Shown: piece after piece, positions 32,957 through 41,777 of the stretch
How the letters are laid out: every line of letters starts with the position of its first letter
Position numbering within the stretch: the first letter of the stretch is position 1
Assembly (NCBI GenBank): GCA_963825645.1
Contig: CAWGTT010000007.1
Location: 124,001-188,000 of the forward strand
From: JADJPO01 sp963825645
Lineage (GTDB): Bacteria; Actinomycetota; Actinomycetes; Actinomycetales; Kineosporiaceae
DNA length: 64,000 nt
Reading direction: 5' to 3'
Program-made: the position numbers and the translations under genes
The notes under the pieces: generated by a model
Seen by the model: the letters and a program-made list of their open reading frames with translations, nothing else
Database searches by the model: none
Told to the model about the DNA's origin: nothing

Positions 32957-34648
32957 ATGACGACCCCCGTCCCCGGACCCCGGGAGGTCCGCGCGCGCCG
33001 CGGCACCACCCTGACCGCTCGCTCGTGGCAGACCGAGGCCCCGCTGCGGATGCTCATGAACAACCTCGACCCCGACGTAGCCGAGCGTCCGGACGACCTC
33101 GTCGTCTACGGCGGCACCGGCAAGGCCGCCCGGGACTGGGCCAGCTTCGACGCGATCGTGCGCACCCTGACCACCCTGGCCGAGGATGAGACGCTGCTCG
33201 TGCAGTCCGGCCGCCCGGTCGGCGTCATGCGTACCCACGAGTGGGCGCCCCGAGTACTGATCGCCAACTCGAACCTTGTCGGCGACTGGGCGACCTGGCC
33301 GGAGTTCCGTCGCCTCGAGCACCTCGGGTTGACCATGTACGGCCAGATGACCGCGGGCTCGTGGATCTACATCGGCACCCAGGGCATCCTCCAGGGCACT
33401 TACGAGACCTTCGCCGCCGTCGCGGCCAAGAGGTTCGGCGGCAGCCTGGCCGGCACGCTGACCGTCACCGGCGGCTGCGGCGGCATGGGCGGCGCTCAGC
33501 CGCTGGCGGTCACCCTCAACGACGGGGTCTGTCTCGTGGTCGACGTGGACCCGCACCGGCTGCGCCGCCGGGTGGAGGCCCGCTACCTCGACGAGATGGC
33601 CTCAGGGGACGGTGAGGCGGCCCTGGACGACGCGCTGCGCCGGGTGCTCGCGGCCAAGGCCGAGCGGCGGGCCCTGTCGGTCGGCCTGGTCGGCAACTGC
33701 GCCACCGTCCTGCCCGAGCTCCTCAGGCGTGGCGTTGAGGTTGACATCGTCACCGACCAGACCAGCGCCCACGACCCGCTCGCCTACCTGCCCGAGGGCA
33801 TCGACCTGGAGGACTGGCACGACTACGCGCAGGCCAAGCCGGAGGAGTTCACCCAGAGGGCGCGGGCCTCGATGGCCCGGCACGTCGAGGCGATGGTCGG
33901 CTTCCTCGACGCCGGTGCCGAGGTGTTCGACTACGGCAACTCGATCCGCGAGGAGGCCCGGCTCGGCGGGTACGACCGCGCCTTCGCCTTCCCCGGCTTC
34001 GTGCCGGCCTACATCCGCCCGCTGTTCTGCGAGGGCCGGGGCCCGTTCCGCTGGGCGGCGTTGTCCGGCGATCCGAGGGACATCGCGGTGACCGACCGCG
34101 CGGTCGCCGACCTCTTCCCCGACAACGACCACCTCCATCGGTGGCTGCGATCGGCATCGCAGCGCGTCGCCTTCCAGGGACTGCCGGCGCGGATCTGCTG
34201 GCTCGGCTACGGCGAGCGGGACCGGGCCGGCCTGCGGTTCAACGAGCTGGTCGCCTCCGGCGAGGTGAGCGCCCCGATCGTGATCGGGCGCGACCACCTG
34301 GACTGCGGCTCGGTCGCCAGTCCCTACCGGGAGACCGAGGCGATGCTTGACGGGTCGGACGCGATCGCCGACTGGCCGCTGCTGAACGGCCTGGTGGCGG
34401 CCTCGTCCGGAGCCACCTGGGTCTCGATCCACCACGGCGGCGGGGTGGGCATCGGCCGATCGATCCACGCCGGTCAGGTCAGCGTCGCCGACGGAACCGC
34501 GCTCGCCGCAGCCAAGCTCGAACGGGTCCTGACCAACGACCCGGGCATGGGAGTGATCCGGCACGTCGATGCCGGCTACCCCGCGGCGGTGGACGTCGCG
34601 GCCCAGTGCGGCGTGCGAGTACCGATGCGCGAAGGCGAGTCCGGGTGA
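32957..34648 (+). CDS. hutU: Urocanate hydratase
   Basis: 563 residues from ATG 32957 with GAGGAGG upstream. It adds water to urocanate to give 4-imidazolone-5-propionate with NAD+ as an electrophilic cofactor. The Rossmann-like NAD site GGCGGMGGAQPLA is present, as are YGGTGKAARDW, LTMYGQMTAGSW, DQTSAHDP, FDYGNSIR and ATWVSIHHGGGVGIG. Full family length. Its TGA overlaps the next GTG. Confidence 0.97.
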   Translation: MTTPVPGPREVRARRGTTLTARSWQTEAPLRMLMNNLDPDVAERPDDLVVYGGTGKAARDWASFDAIVRTLTTLAEDETLLVQSGRPVGVMRTHEWAPRVLIANSNLVGDWATWPEFRRLEHLGLTMYGQMTAGSWIYIGTQGILQGTYETFAAVAAKRFGGSLAGTLTVTGGCGGMGGAQPLAVTLNDGVCLVVDVDPHRLRRRVEARYLDEMASGDGEAALDDALRRVLAAKAERRALSVGLVGNCATVLPELLRRGVEVDIVTDQTSAHDPLAYLPEGIDLEDWHDYAQAKPEEFTQRARASMARHVEAMVGFLDAGAEVFDYGNSIREEARLGGYDRAFAFPGFVPAYIRPLFCEGRGPFRWAALSGDPRDIAVTDRAVADLFPDNDHLHRWLRSASQRVAFQGLPARICWLGYGERDRAGLRFNELVASGEVSAPIVIGRDHLDCGSVASPYRETEAMLDGSDAIADWPLLNGLVAASSGATWVSIHHGGGVGIGRSIHAGQVSVADGTALAAAKLERVLTNDPGMGVIRHVDAGYPAAVDVAAQCGVRVPMREGESG

Positions 34649-35877
34649 GCCTCACCTCGCTGCTCGCCGAGATCGCCCCGATCGGCCGGGATCCGGCCTC
34701 GGGCGGGTACCGCCGGTTCGCCTTCACCCGCGAGGACGCCGCGCTCGCCGAGTGGTTCGCCGCCACCGCCACGCACCTCGGTGCGACGGTGAGCCGGGAC
34801 CGGTGCGGCAACCAGTGGGCCTGGTGGGGTGACCCCGACCGCGCTGCTGCCATCGGCCGGCCCGGCGTGGTCACGGGTAGCCACCTGGACTCCGTGCCCG
34901 ACGGCGGCGCCTACGACGGACCCCTCGGGGTCACCGCTGCCCTCGCCGCCGTCGAGGCGTTGCTGCGCCGCAGCAAGATCCTGGACGACGTGACCGCCGG
35001 TGCCACCCGGCCGTTGGGGGTCGTCCGGTTCGTCGACGAGGAGGGTGCCCGGTTCGGGCTGGCCTGCTCCGGAAGCAGACTGCTGACCGGGACCGTCGAT
35101 CCGGCAACGGTTCTCGCGCTGCGGGACGGCGACGGGGTCGAGTACGCCGCGGCTGTGCGGGCAGCCGGACTCACCCCGGACCACATCGGTCCAGATCCCG
35201 AGACCCTGCGCAGGGTGGGGGCGTTCGTCGAGCTGCACGTGGAGCAGGGCAAGGCGCTGGCCACCGCCGCCTACGACGCGCCGGTCGGTGCGGCGAGCCG
35301 GATCCGGCCGCACGGACGCTGGCGGTTCGAGCTCACCGGGCGCGCCGACCACGCCGGCACCACCGAGCTGGCTGACCGGGACGATCCGATGCTGGCTCTG
35401 GCCCGGTTGGTCACCGAGACTCGGGCCGCCGCCGTCCGTCACGAGGGACTGGCCACGATCGGAAGGGTGAGCATCGAACCCAACGCCGTCAACGCCATCC
35501 CCGGCCGGGTTCGGGCCTGGCTCGACGCCCGCGCCGACACCGAGACCCAGGTTCGGGCGATCCTGGCCGACCTGGCCTTGAGCGGCACCGTGACCGAGGA
35601 GTCCTGGACGCCCGTCACCGACTTCGATCCCGTCCTCACCGAGCGGGTGGCCGCCGCCGCCGGGCGCGCCCTGGACGGCCCTCCCGTCCCGACGCTGGCC
35701 ACCGGCGCCGGACACGATGCGGGCGTCCTAGCCCACGCGGGCGTACCGTCGGCCATGCTGTTCGTGCGCAACCCGACCGGAGTCTCACACTCCCCGGCCG
35801 AAACAGCGCAGGACGGCGACTGCGCAGCGGGGGTGAGCGCGCTGACCGAGGTGCTGGCCGAGCTGCTGAGCCACTGA
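34645..35877 (+). CDS. M20-family amidohydrolase (allantoate amidohydrolase-like) in the hut operon
   Basis: 410 residues from GTG 34645, overlapping hutU by 4 nt. A dinuclear-metal hydrolase of the allantoate amidohydrolase/N-carbamoylase group: GSHLDSVPDGGAYDGPLGV, RFVDEEGARFG, FVELHVEQG, and the dimer/lid domain RADHAGTTELADRDD, ending in SHSPAE. No allantoin genes are nearby. HutF makes N-formyl-L-glutamate, and no HutG-type deformylase is visible, so this enzyme may supply that last step; this is inference from context. Confidence 0.88.
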   Translation: MSLTSLLAEIAPIGRDPASGGYRRFAFTREDAALAEWFAATATHLGATVSRDRCGNQWAWWGDPDRAAAIGRPGVVTGSHLDSVPDGGAYDGPLGVTAALAAVEALLRRSKILDDVTAGATRPLGVVRFVDEEGARFGLACSGSRLLTGTVDPATVLALRDGDGVEYAAAVRAAGLTPDHIGPDPETLRRVGAFVELHVEQGKALATAAYDAPVGAASRIRPHGRWRFELTGRADHAGTTELADRDDPMLALARLVTETRAAAVRHEGLATIGRVSIEPNAVNAIPGRVRAWLDARADTETQVRAILADLALSGTVTEESWTPVTDFDPVLTERVAAAAGRALDGPPVPTLATGAGHDAGVLAHAGVPSAMLFVRNPTGVSHSPAETAQDGDCAAGVSALTEVLAELLSH

Positions 35878-35885
35878 AGGGTGAG

Positions 35886-37241
35886 ATGTCGAGGACCACG
35901 GCGACCTGGTGGTGCGCCTACGCCTGGTTACCGGCCGGGCCGCTGGCCGGGGTGCGGGTCAGTACCGGTGCGGATGGCCGGATCACCGACGTCCAGAGCG
36001 GTACCCAGCCGTTCCCGGGCGATGTCCGCCTCGACCACCTTGTGCTGCCCGGGTTCGCGAACACCCATTCGCACGCCTTTCATCGGGCCCTGCGAGGCCG
36101 CACGCAGACCGACGGGGGCACGTTCTGGACCTGGCGCGAGCGGATGTACTCCCTCGCCGACCGGCTCGACCCGGACACCTACCTGGCTCTGGCCAGCGCG
36201 GCGTACTCGGAGATGGTGCTGGCCGGGATCACCTGCGTGGGGGAGTTCCACTACCTTCACCACGGCCCGGGCGGGGCGCGCTACGCCGACCCGAACGAGA
36301 TGGGTCACGTCCTGCACGAGGCGGCGCAGGTGGCCGGTCTGCGGATGACCCTGCTGGACACCTGCTACCTGCGCGGCGGGATCGACGTGCGCCTGGAGGG
36401 CGTGCAACGGCGCTTCGACGACGGGGACGCCGAGATGTGGGCCGAGCGGGTGTCCGCGCTCGCCGACGACGAGGACTTCCGGGTGGCGGCCGCCGTCCAC
36501 TCGGTGCGGGCGGTGCCCGTCGAGGAGCTGGCGATGGTCGTCGAGGCCGACGTGGGGGAGGACGGTCAGCCGCGCCCGCTGCACGTGCACCTCTCGGAGC
36601 AGCCCGCCGAGAACGAGGCGTGCCTGGCCGTCTTCGGGATGACCCCGTCGCAGCTGCTCGCCGAGCACGGCGTGCTCGGCTCGGCCACCACCGCCGTGCA
36701 CGCAACCCACCTCAGCGAGGCGGACATCGAGCTGCTCGGCTCGACGCGGACCACCGCGTGCATGTGCCCGACCACCGAGCAGGATCTGGCCGATGGGATC
36801 GGTCCGGCGCGCCGGCTCGCCGACGCCGGCTCGCCGATCGCGCTGGGCAGCGACCAGCACGTCAGCATCGACCTGCTCGGCGAGGCGCACGCCCTGGAGA
36901 TGCACGAACGGCTCGCCTCCGGCCGACGTGGCCGGTTCAGCGTCGAGCAGCTCGTCGACGCGCTCGCTCCCGCTGGGCACGCCGCACTGGGGTGGCCCGA
37001 GGCGGGCCGGATCGAGGTGGGCGCCCTGTGCGACCTGGTCGCGCTGCGGCTCGACTCGCTCCGGACGGCGGGAGCATTCCCGGCGCAGGTGCCGATGGTC
37101 GCTGGGGCCGGAGACGTCGACGTCGTGGTGGTCTCGGGCCGCACGGTCGTGGACAACGGAAAGCACCTGGGCATGGCGCCGTCCGGAGGTGTGCCCCGGC
37201 AGCTGGCCGCAGCGATCGCCCGGGCCTGGGGCGAGAGCTGA
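35886..37241 (+). CDS. hutF: N-formimidoyl-L-glutamate deiminase
   Basis: 451 residues. Amidohydrolase that turns formimidoylglutamate into N-formylglutamate plus ammonia. Metal ligands are visible in NTHSHAFHRALRGR, the central HVHLSEQPAENEAC, HATHLSE, and GSDQHVSIDLLGEA. Family-specific segments such as FWTWRERMY and GEFHYLHHGPGG support HutF rather than HutI. It starts 8 nt after the M20 gene. Presence of HutF means histidine is degraded through the five-step route to formylglutamate. Confidence 0.95.
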   Translation: MSRTTATWWCAYAWLPAGPLAGVRVSTGADGRITDVQSGTQPFPGDVRLDHLVLPGFANTHSHAFHRALRGRTQTDGGTFWTWRERMYSLADRLDPDTYLALASAAYSEMVLAGITCVGEFHYLHHGPGGARYADPNEMGHVLHEAAQVAGLRMTLLDTCYLRGGIDVRLEGVQRRFDDGDAEMWAERVSALADDEDFRVAAAVHSVRAVPVEELAMVVEADVGEDGQPRPLHVHLSEQPAENEACLAVFGMTPSQLLAEHGVLGSATTAVHATHLSEADIELLGSTRTTACMCPTTEQDLADGIGPARRLADAGSPIALGSDQHVSIDLLGEAHALEMHERLASGRRGRFSVEQLVDALAPAGHAALGWPEAGRIEVGALCDLVALRLDSLRTAGAFPAQVPMVAGAGDVDVVVVSGRTVVDNGKHLGMAPSGGVPRQLAAAIARAWGES

Positions 37242-37277
37242 TCGGCCACAACGCCTCGGTGGGACGACGGCGCCGGG

Positions 37278-38552
37278 TCAGCCGCGCGTGAGCAGCACGC
37301 GCAGCTCGTGCAGCGTGGCGACCACGGTCCGGTCGCGCACCGTGGACCGGCTCCCGGGCAGGTGCAGCTCACGGTGCCGCCGGTCGTTCGGCGTGGCAAT
37401 CGAGACGTGCACGGTGCCAACGGGTTTCTCAGCGGACCCGCCGTCCGGGCCGGCGATCCCGGTGATGCCCACGCCGACGTCGCTGCCCAGCGCCGTCCGC
37501 GCGCCGTCGGCGAGCGCGTCGGCGACCTCGCGGCTCACCGCGCCGTGCGTCTCGATCATCGCCGCCGGAACTCCCGCCAGTGCGGTCTTGGCCGCGTTGT
37601 CGTAGACGACGAGCGCGCCGCGCACGTAGGTCGAGGACCCGGGGCGGGCGGTGAGCCGACCGACCAGGAGCCCGCCGGTGCAGGACTCCGCGGCGGCGAT
37701 CGTCCAGCCGAGAGCGGTCAGCCGCAGTGCGACCACGTCGTCCACGGTCGCGCCGTCCGTGCTGAACACCGCGTCGGTGAACCGCTGTTCGACCGCGTGC
37801 CGCAGCAGGTCGTACTGCGGCTGCGCGTCCGGGGAGTACCGGGTGACGATCTCCAGCTCGCCGTCGCGCAGGCAGGTGGTGACCTCCAGATCGGCCACGT
37901 CGGCCTCGATGTCCCGCAGGCTCGCAGCGAGGTCGGCCTCCAGCGTTCTCCAGAGTCGGATCGTGCTCTGCTGCAACGAGCTCGTGGCGGCCAGAACGGC
38001 GCGCACCGCCGGCCCAGCCAGCGCTGCGGCCCACATCGCGCGCAGCTCGCCGGGTGGCCCGGGCAGCACGACGATCGGGGGGCCGCCGCGCCCGGCGGCC
38101 GGCGGGACGACGAGTCCGGGGGCGGTGCCGACCGGCTCCAGCACGACCGCACCGTCCGGCACCATCGCCTGCTTGCGCACGCCCGCCGCCATCGCCCCGG
38201 CGTCGGCGGCCCATCCGCGCCCGCGCACCAGACGGTCGACGATCGTAGCGATCCGGGCCTCCAGCCCGGTGTCCAGGTGTGACGGCCGGCCCTGGAAGTC
38301 GCCCACGATCCGCGCGGTCAGATCATCGGCGGTCGGTCCGAGACCGCCGGTGGTGATCACCAGGGCGTGGTCGGCGGACAGGTGAGCGAGAGCGGCCTGC
38401 AGGTCGTCCTCGCGGTCCCCGACGACCATGATCCGGCCGACGTCCAGGCCGAGGTCGAGCAGCCGCTCGGCGAGCCACGGCCCGTTCCGATCGGGGATCC
38501 GGCCGGTGAGAACCTCGGTGCCGGTGACCACGATGCCCGCCCGTAGCGCCAT
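37278..38552 (-). CDS. cinA: CinA: molybdopterin-binding-like domain plus NMN amidohydrolase
   Basis: 424 residues, both domains present. N-terminal MoCF-type domain (GIVVTGTEVLTGRIPDRNGPWLAERL, VITTGGLGPTADD, VLPGPPGELRAMW) and C-terminal PncC domain (AAAESCTGGLLVGRLTARPGSS, VYDNAAKTALAGV, GAVSREVADALADGA, GVGITGIAGPDGGSAEKPVGTV). PncC domains deamidate nicotinamide mononucleotide. TACGGT ends 6 nt before the ATG (leaderless-type). It separates hutF from hutI. Confidence 0.95.
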   Translation of the reverse strand: MALRAGIVVTGTEVLTGRIPDRNGPWLAERLLDLGLDVGRIMVVGDREDDLQAALAHLSADHALVITTGGLGPTADDLTARIVGDFQGRPSHLDTGLEARIATIVDRLVRGRGWAADAGAMAAGVRKQAMVPDGAVVLEPVGTAPGLVVPPAAGRGGPPIVVLPGPPGELRAMWAAALAGPAVRAVLAATSSLQQSTIRLWRTLEADLAASLRDIEADVADLEVTTCLRDGELEIVTRYSPDAQPQYDLLRHAVEQRFTDAVFSTDGATVDDVVALRLTALGWTIAAAESCTGGLLVGRLTARPGSSTYVRGALVVYDNAAKTALAGVPAAMIETHGAVSREVADALADGARTALGSDVGVGITGIAGPDGGSAEKPVGTVHVSIATPNDRRHRELHLPGSRSTVRDRTVVATLHELRVLLTRG

Positions 38553-38558
38553 GAGCCC

Positions 38559-38564
38559 ACCGTA
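38559..38564 (-). promoter_or_regulatory. -10 element of a leaderless promoter (cinA)
   Basis: TACGGT on the minus strand ends 6 nt before the cinA ATG. Confidence 0.45.
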
Positions 38565-38567
38565 CGG

Positions 38568-39515
38568 TCAGCGACCCCGACCGTCCCTGAGGGCCAGTCC
38601 GAGCGCGGCGATGTCCCGCGGACCGACGCGGCAGCAGCCGCCGACCAGGCGGGCTCCCGCACGCACCCAACCTCGGGCCGCCCCGCCGTCCAGGCCGGGC
38701 TCACCGACCCATCGGCGCGCGGCGCCGTCCCAGGTCTCGCCGCTGTTCGGGTAGGCCACGACGGGTTTGCCGGACCGCTCGGCGGCCAGCCGGACAGCGG
38801 CCCCGACCCCGGCCGGCGCCGTGCAGTTCACCCCGACGGCGACCACGGCATCGACCTGCGCCGCCATCGCGAACGCCTCGGCGGCGTTCTCGCCGCGCCG
38901 GGTGAGGACGGCGCCGTCCGCGGTCGTCACTGTGCTCAACGACAGCCAGGCCGGCGCACCGAGGTCGTCCAGCTCGGCGAGCAGGGCCTCGGCCTCGGCC
39001 AGCGAGGGGACCGTCTCGCAGGCGAGCACATCGGCCCCAGAGGCAGCCAGCACCTCCAGGCGGGGTCGGTGGAACGCCCTCAGCCCGGCGACGGTGGCCC
39101 GAGGTGCGGGGTAGTCGCCGGTGTACTCCTGACCGCCGGCCAGCACCGCGCCGTAGGGGCCGACCGACGCCGCCACCCAGGCCCGCCCCTCGAGGCCGGC
39201 CTCGTCGCGGGCCTGGGCAGCCAGCTCGACCGAGACCCGCAGCAGCCGCTCGGCCTGCGGCCGGTCCAGCCCTGCCGCGGCGAACCCCTCAACGCTGGCC
39301 TGGTAGCTCGCGGTGGTCGCCACCTGGGCGCCGGCGGCGAAGTACGCCCGATGCGTCGCACGGATCGCCTCGGGATCCTCCCGGAGCACCGCGGCCGACC
39401 ACAGGTCGGAGGAGACGTCGTGACCTCGTCGTTCCAGCTCGGTCGCCAGCCCGCCGTCCAGCAGCACCACCCCGTGCGCGAGCGCCGAGCCGAGGTCGGT
39501 GGGAGCAGGTGTCAC
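38568..39515 (-). CDS. mmuM: Homocysteine S-methyltransferase
   Basis: 315 residues. Zinc enzyme using S-methylmethionine or SAM to methylate homocysteine. N-terminal VLLDGGLATELERRGHD, TTASYQAS, the first zinc Cys in GVNCTAP, and the Cys pair in LVGGCCRVGP are all present. GTG start. It stops 15 nt before cinA begins on the same strand, so the two may be cotranscribed. Confidence 0.93.
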   Translation of the reverse strand: MTPAPTDLGSALAHGVVLLDGGLATELERRGHDVSSDLWSAAVLREDPEAIRATHRAYFAAGAQVATTASYQASVEGFAAAGLDRPQAERLLRVSVELAAQARDEAGLEGRAWVAASVGPYGAVLAGGQEYTGDYPAPRATVAGLRAFHRPRLEVLAASGADVLACETVPSLAEAEALLAELDDLGAPAWLSLSTVTTADGAVLTRRGENAAEAFAMAAQVDAVVAVGVNCTAPAGVGAAVRLAAERSGKPVVAYPNSGETWDGAARRWVGEPGLDGGAARGWVRAGARLVGGCCRVGPRDIAALGLALRDGRGR

Positions 39516-39562
39516 AGCCGTGATTCTGCCGCCGTTGCACCCTGTGGTCGCATCCGCTAACG

Positions 39563-39580
39563 TACAACCTAATGGTTGTA
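39563..39580. promoter_or_regulatory. ArsR-type operator over the start codon
   Basis: TACAACC-TAAT-GGTTGTA is a perfect 7-bp inverted repeat. The regulator's own ATG (39572-39574) lies within it, and TAACGT upstream (39558-39563) is a possible -10. Binding would cover the transcription start, a simple autorepression layout. Confidence 0.65.
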
Positions 39581-40009
39581 GATTCTCAGACGGTCACCCC
39601 TGCCGATCGCGTCTTCCACGCTCTCGCCGACAAGACCCGGCGGGACATCCTCACGCTGGTCCTGGGCCAGGAGTACTCGGTGTCGCAGATCGCCCGGCGC
39701 TACCCGATGAGCTTCGCAGCCGTGCAGAAGCACGTCGCGGTGCTGGAAGGGGCCGCCTTGGTGACGAAGCGGCGACAGGGTCGAGAGCAGCGGGTCACCG
39801 GGAACCCGGACGCGCTACAGGAGGTCCGTCGACTGCTCGACCGGCTCGAGACCGTCTGGCGGCAGCGCATCGAGGCCATCGGCGTGATCCTCGCCGAGCC
39901 CGAACCACCGAGCAACCCCGAAGACCATCCCAATAGCCATCCCAATAGCCATCCCGAAAGCCATCCCCACAACCACGTCGAGAACCACCCCGAGGGAGAC
40001 TTCCGATGA
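39572..40009 (+). CDS. ArsR-family regulator with His-rich C-terminal tail
   Basis: 145 residues. The winged helix is typical of the ArsR group paired with SRPBCC proteins: RVFHALADKTRRDILTLVLG, YSVSQIARRYPMSFAAVQKHVAVLEGAALV, KRRQGREQR. No metal-binding CVC motif. From about residue 112 the tail is a degenerate HPNS/HPES repeat with nine His, unlike the usual short tail; it may bind metal or simply reflect repeat expansion. The stop overlaps the SRPBCC start (ATGA). Confidence 0.88.
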   Translation: MVVDSQTVTPADRVFHALADKTRRDILTLVLGQEYSVSQIARRYPMSFAAVQKHVAVLEGAALVTKRRQGREQRVTGNPDALQEVRRLLDRLETVWRQRIEAIGVILAEPEPPSNPEDHPNSHPNSHPESHPHNHVENHPEGDFR

Positions 40010-40527
40010 CAGTGATCGGCATCGACAAGGACCCGCAGACCCGGACCATGACAGTCACCGCCCGCTTCGACGCGCCGGTGGACCGCGTGTGGCAGGTCTG
40101 GGCGGACCCCCGCCAGCTCGAGCGGTGGTGGGGTCCGCCGACCTACCCGGCCACCGTGGTCGACCACGACCTCACCCCGGGCGGCCGGGTGACGTACTAC
40201 ATGACCGGACCGGAGGGCGACAAGCACCAGGGCTGGTGGCGGGTGGTCGCGGTCGAGGCGCCCCGCTCCCTCGAGGTGGAGGACGGGTTCGCCGACGATG
40301 CCGGGGTTCCGAACCCCGATCTGCCGACGATCGCCATGCGGGTCACCCTCGACCCCGACTCCGGCGGCACGCGGATGCAGATGGTCAGCACCTTCCCCAC
40401 CCTCGAGGCGATGGAGCAGCTGACCGCCATGGGCATGGAGGAGGGGCTGGCGGCCGCGCTCGGCCAGATCGACGACCTCCTCGCGCAGACCGGGTCGTCG
40501 CGTCGCTCTGCCGGACCATCGTCGTAG
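40006..40527 (+). CDS. SRPBCC (AHSA1-like) domain protein
   Basis: 173 residues. START-like ligand-binding fold: TVTARFDAPVDRVWQVWADPRQLERWWGP, WWRVVAVEAPRSLEVEDGF, RVTLDPDSGGTRMQMVSTF. Such proteins are commonly paired with the ArsR type upstream; the ligand is unknown. Cotranscribed with the regulator by a 4-nt overlap. Confidence 0.85.
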   Translation: MTVIGIDKDPQTRTMTVTARFDAPVDRVWQVWADPRQLERWWGPPTYPATVVDHDLTPGGRVTYYMTGPEGDKHQGWWRVVAVEAPRSLEVEDGFADDAGVPNPDLPTIAMRVTLDPDSGGTRMQMVSTFPTLEAMEQLTAMGMEEGLAAALGQIDDLLAQTGSSRRSAGPSS

Positions 40528-40530
40528 CGT
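40525..40530 (+). promoter_or_regulatory. -10 element of a leaderless promoter (hutI)
   Basis: TAGCGT ends 6 nt before the hutI ATG, so hutI has its own promoter and does not depend on the main hut operon. Confidence 0.5.
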
Positions 40531-40536
40531 GGGGGC

Positions 40537-41727
40537 ATGTCGAGCCTGCTGGTGACCGGGATCGGTGAGCTGGTCACGAACGATCCCGCCTGGGACGGCG
40601 GCGACCAGCCGCCGGACGTCGCCCGGCTCGGCCTCGTCACCGGCGCGGCGCTGATACTGGACGGCGCCGAGGTCGCCTGGGTGGGTCCGGCCGCCCAGGT
40701 CGACCCCACCGGGGCGGACGCCCTCCTCGACCTGGGCGGTGCCGCCGTCGTCCCGGGTTTCGTCGACGCCCACGCCCACCTGGTGTTCGCCGGCGACCGG
40801 GCCGCCGAGTTCGCCGCCCGAATGACCGGAACCCCCTACGGCGCAGGGGGAATCCGCACGACCGTGGCGGCCACCCGCGCGGCCGGCGACGAGCAGCTTC
40901 ACGCGGGCGCCGCCCGGCTGGTCGCCGAGATGCGGCGGCAGGGCACCACCACGGTCGAGATCAAGTCCGGCTACGGGCTGACCACCCGCGACGAGGCCCG
41001 CTCGCTGGCGATCGCCGCCACCTTGACCGCCGAGACCACCTTCCTGGGTGCTCACGTCGTCCCGCCGGAGTTCGCCGAGGATCCTGCGGGGTACGTCGAC
41101 CTGGTCACCGGGAGCATGCTGGAGGCCTGCGCCCCCTACGCCCGCTGGGTCGACGTGTTCTGCGAGGCGGGTGCCTTCGACGCCGACGCTTCCCGCGCCG
41201 TCCTGCTCGCCGGGATCGACCGAGGACTGCTGCCCCGGATCCATGCCAACCAGCTCGGACCCGGCCCGGGCGTGCGGCTCGCCGCCGAGCTCGGTGCGGC
41301 CTCGGCCGACCACTGCACCCACCTCACCCGGCGGGACATCGACGCTCTCGCGGAGGCGAATGTGGTCGCCACGCTGCTGCCCGGCGTCGAGTTCTCCACT
41401 CGCTCGCCCTACCCGGACGCCCGGGCCCTGCTGGCGGCGGGCGTCACCGTAGCACTCGCCACGGACTGCAACCCGGGGTCGTGCTACACGTCTTCGATGC
41501 CGCTGTGCATCGCGCTCGGGGTGCGGGAGATGCACATGTCTCCGGCCGAGGCGGTGTGGTCGGCCACCGCCGGTGGCGCGGCCTCGCTGCGCCGCACGGA
41601 CGTCGGCATGCTGGCTCGGGGCGCCCGCGCCGACCTCGCGGTCCTCGACGCGCCGTCCTACCTGCACCTGGCATACCGGCCCGGCGTCCCGCTGGTCACG
41701 TCCGTGGTCCAGGGCGGCGTGGTCTAG
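40537..41727 (+). CDS. hutI: Imidazolonepropionase
   Basis: 396 residues. Metal-dependent amidohydrolase that opens 4-imidazolone-5-propionate to formimidoylglutamate. Ligand motifs VPGFVDAHAHLVFAGDR, IKSGYGLTTRDE, FLGAHVVPPE, IHANQLGPGPGV and ATDCNPGSCYTSSMP are all present. The gene is separated from hutHU-M20-hutF by four unrelated genes and has its own leaderless-type promoter. The 3' end runs into a 15-nt triple repeat that includes the stop. Confidence 0.96.
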   Translation: MSSLLVTGIGELVTNDPAWDGGDQPPDVARLGLVTGAALILDGAEVAWVGPAAQVDPTGADALLDLGGAAVVPGFVDAHAHLVFAGDRAAEFAARMTGTPYGAGGIRTTVAATRAAGDEQLHAGAARLVAEMRRQGTTTVEIKSGYGLTTRDEARSLAIAATLTAETTFLGAHVVPPEFAEDPAGYVDLVTGSMLEACAPYARWVDVFCEAGAFDADASRAVLLAGIDRGLLPRIHANQLGPGPGVRLAAELGAASADHCTHLTRRDIDALAEANVVATLLPGVEFSTRSPYPDARALLAAGVTVALATDCNPGSCYTSSMPLCIALGVREMHMSPAEAVWSATAGGAASLRRTDVGMLARGARADLAVLDAPSYLHLAYRPGVPLVTSVVQGGVV

Positions 41728-41753
41728 GGCGGCGTGATCTAGGGCGGCGCGAT
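41709..41753. repeat. Three 15-nt tandem repeats at the hutI stop
   Basis: 41709-41723, 41724-41738 and 41739-41753 differ at three positions only. The hutI TAG lies at the junction of units 1 and 2 and recurs in unit 3, so duplication has copied the end of the gene. Confidence 0.7.
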
Positions 41754-41777
41754 CCAGAGCGCAGTCAGGGGACCCGG

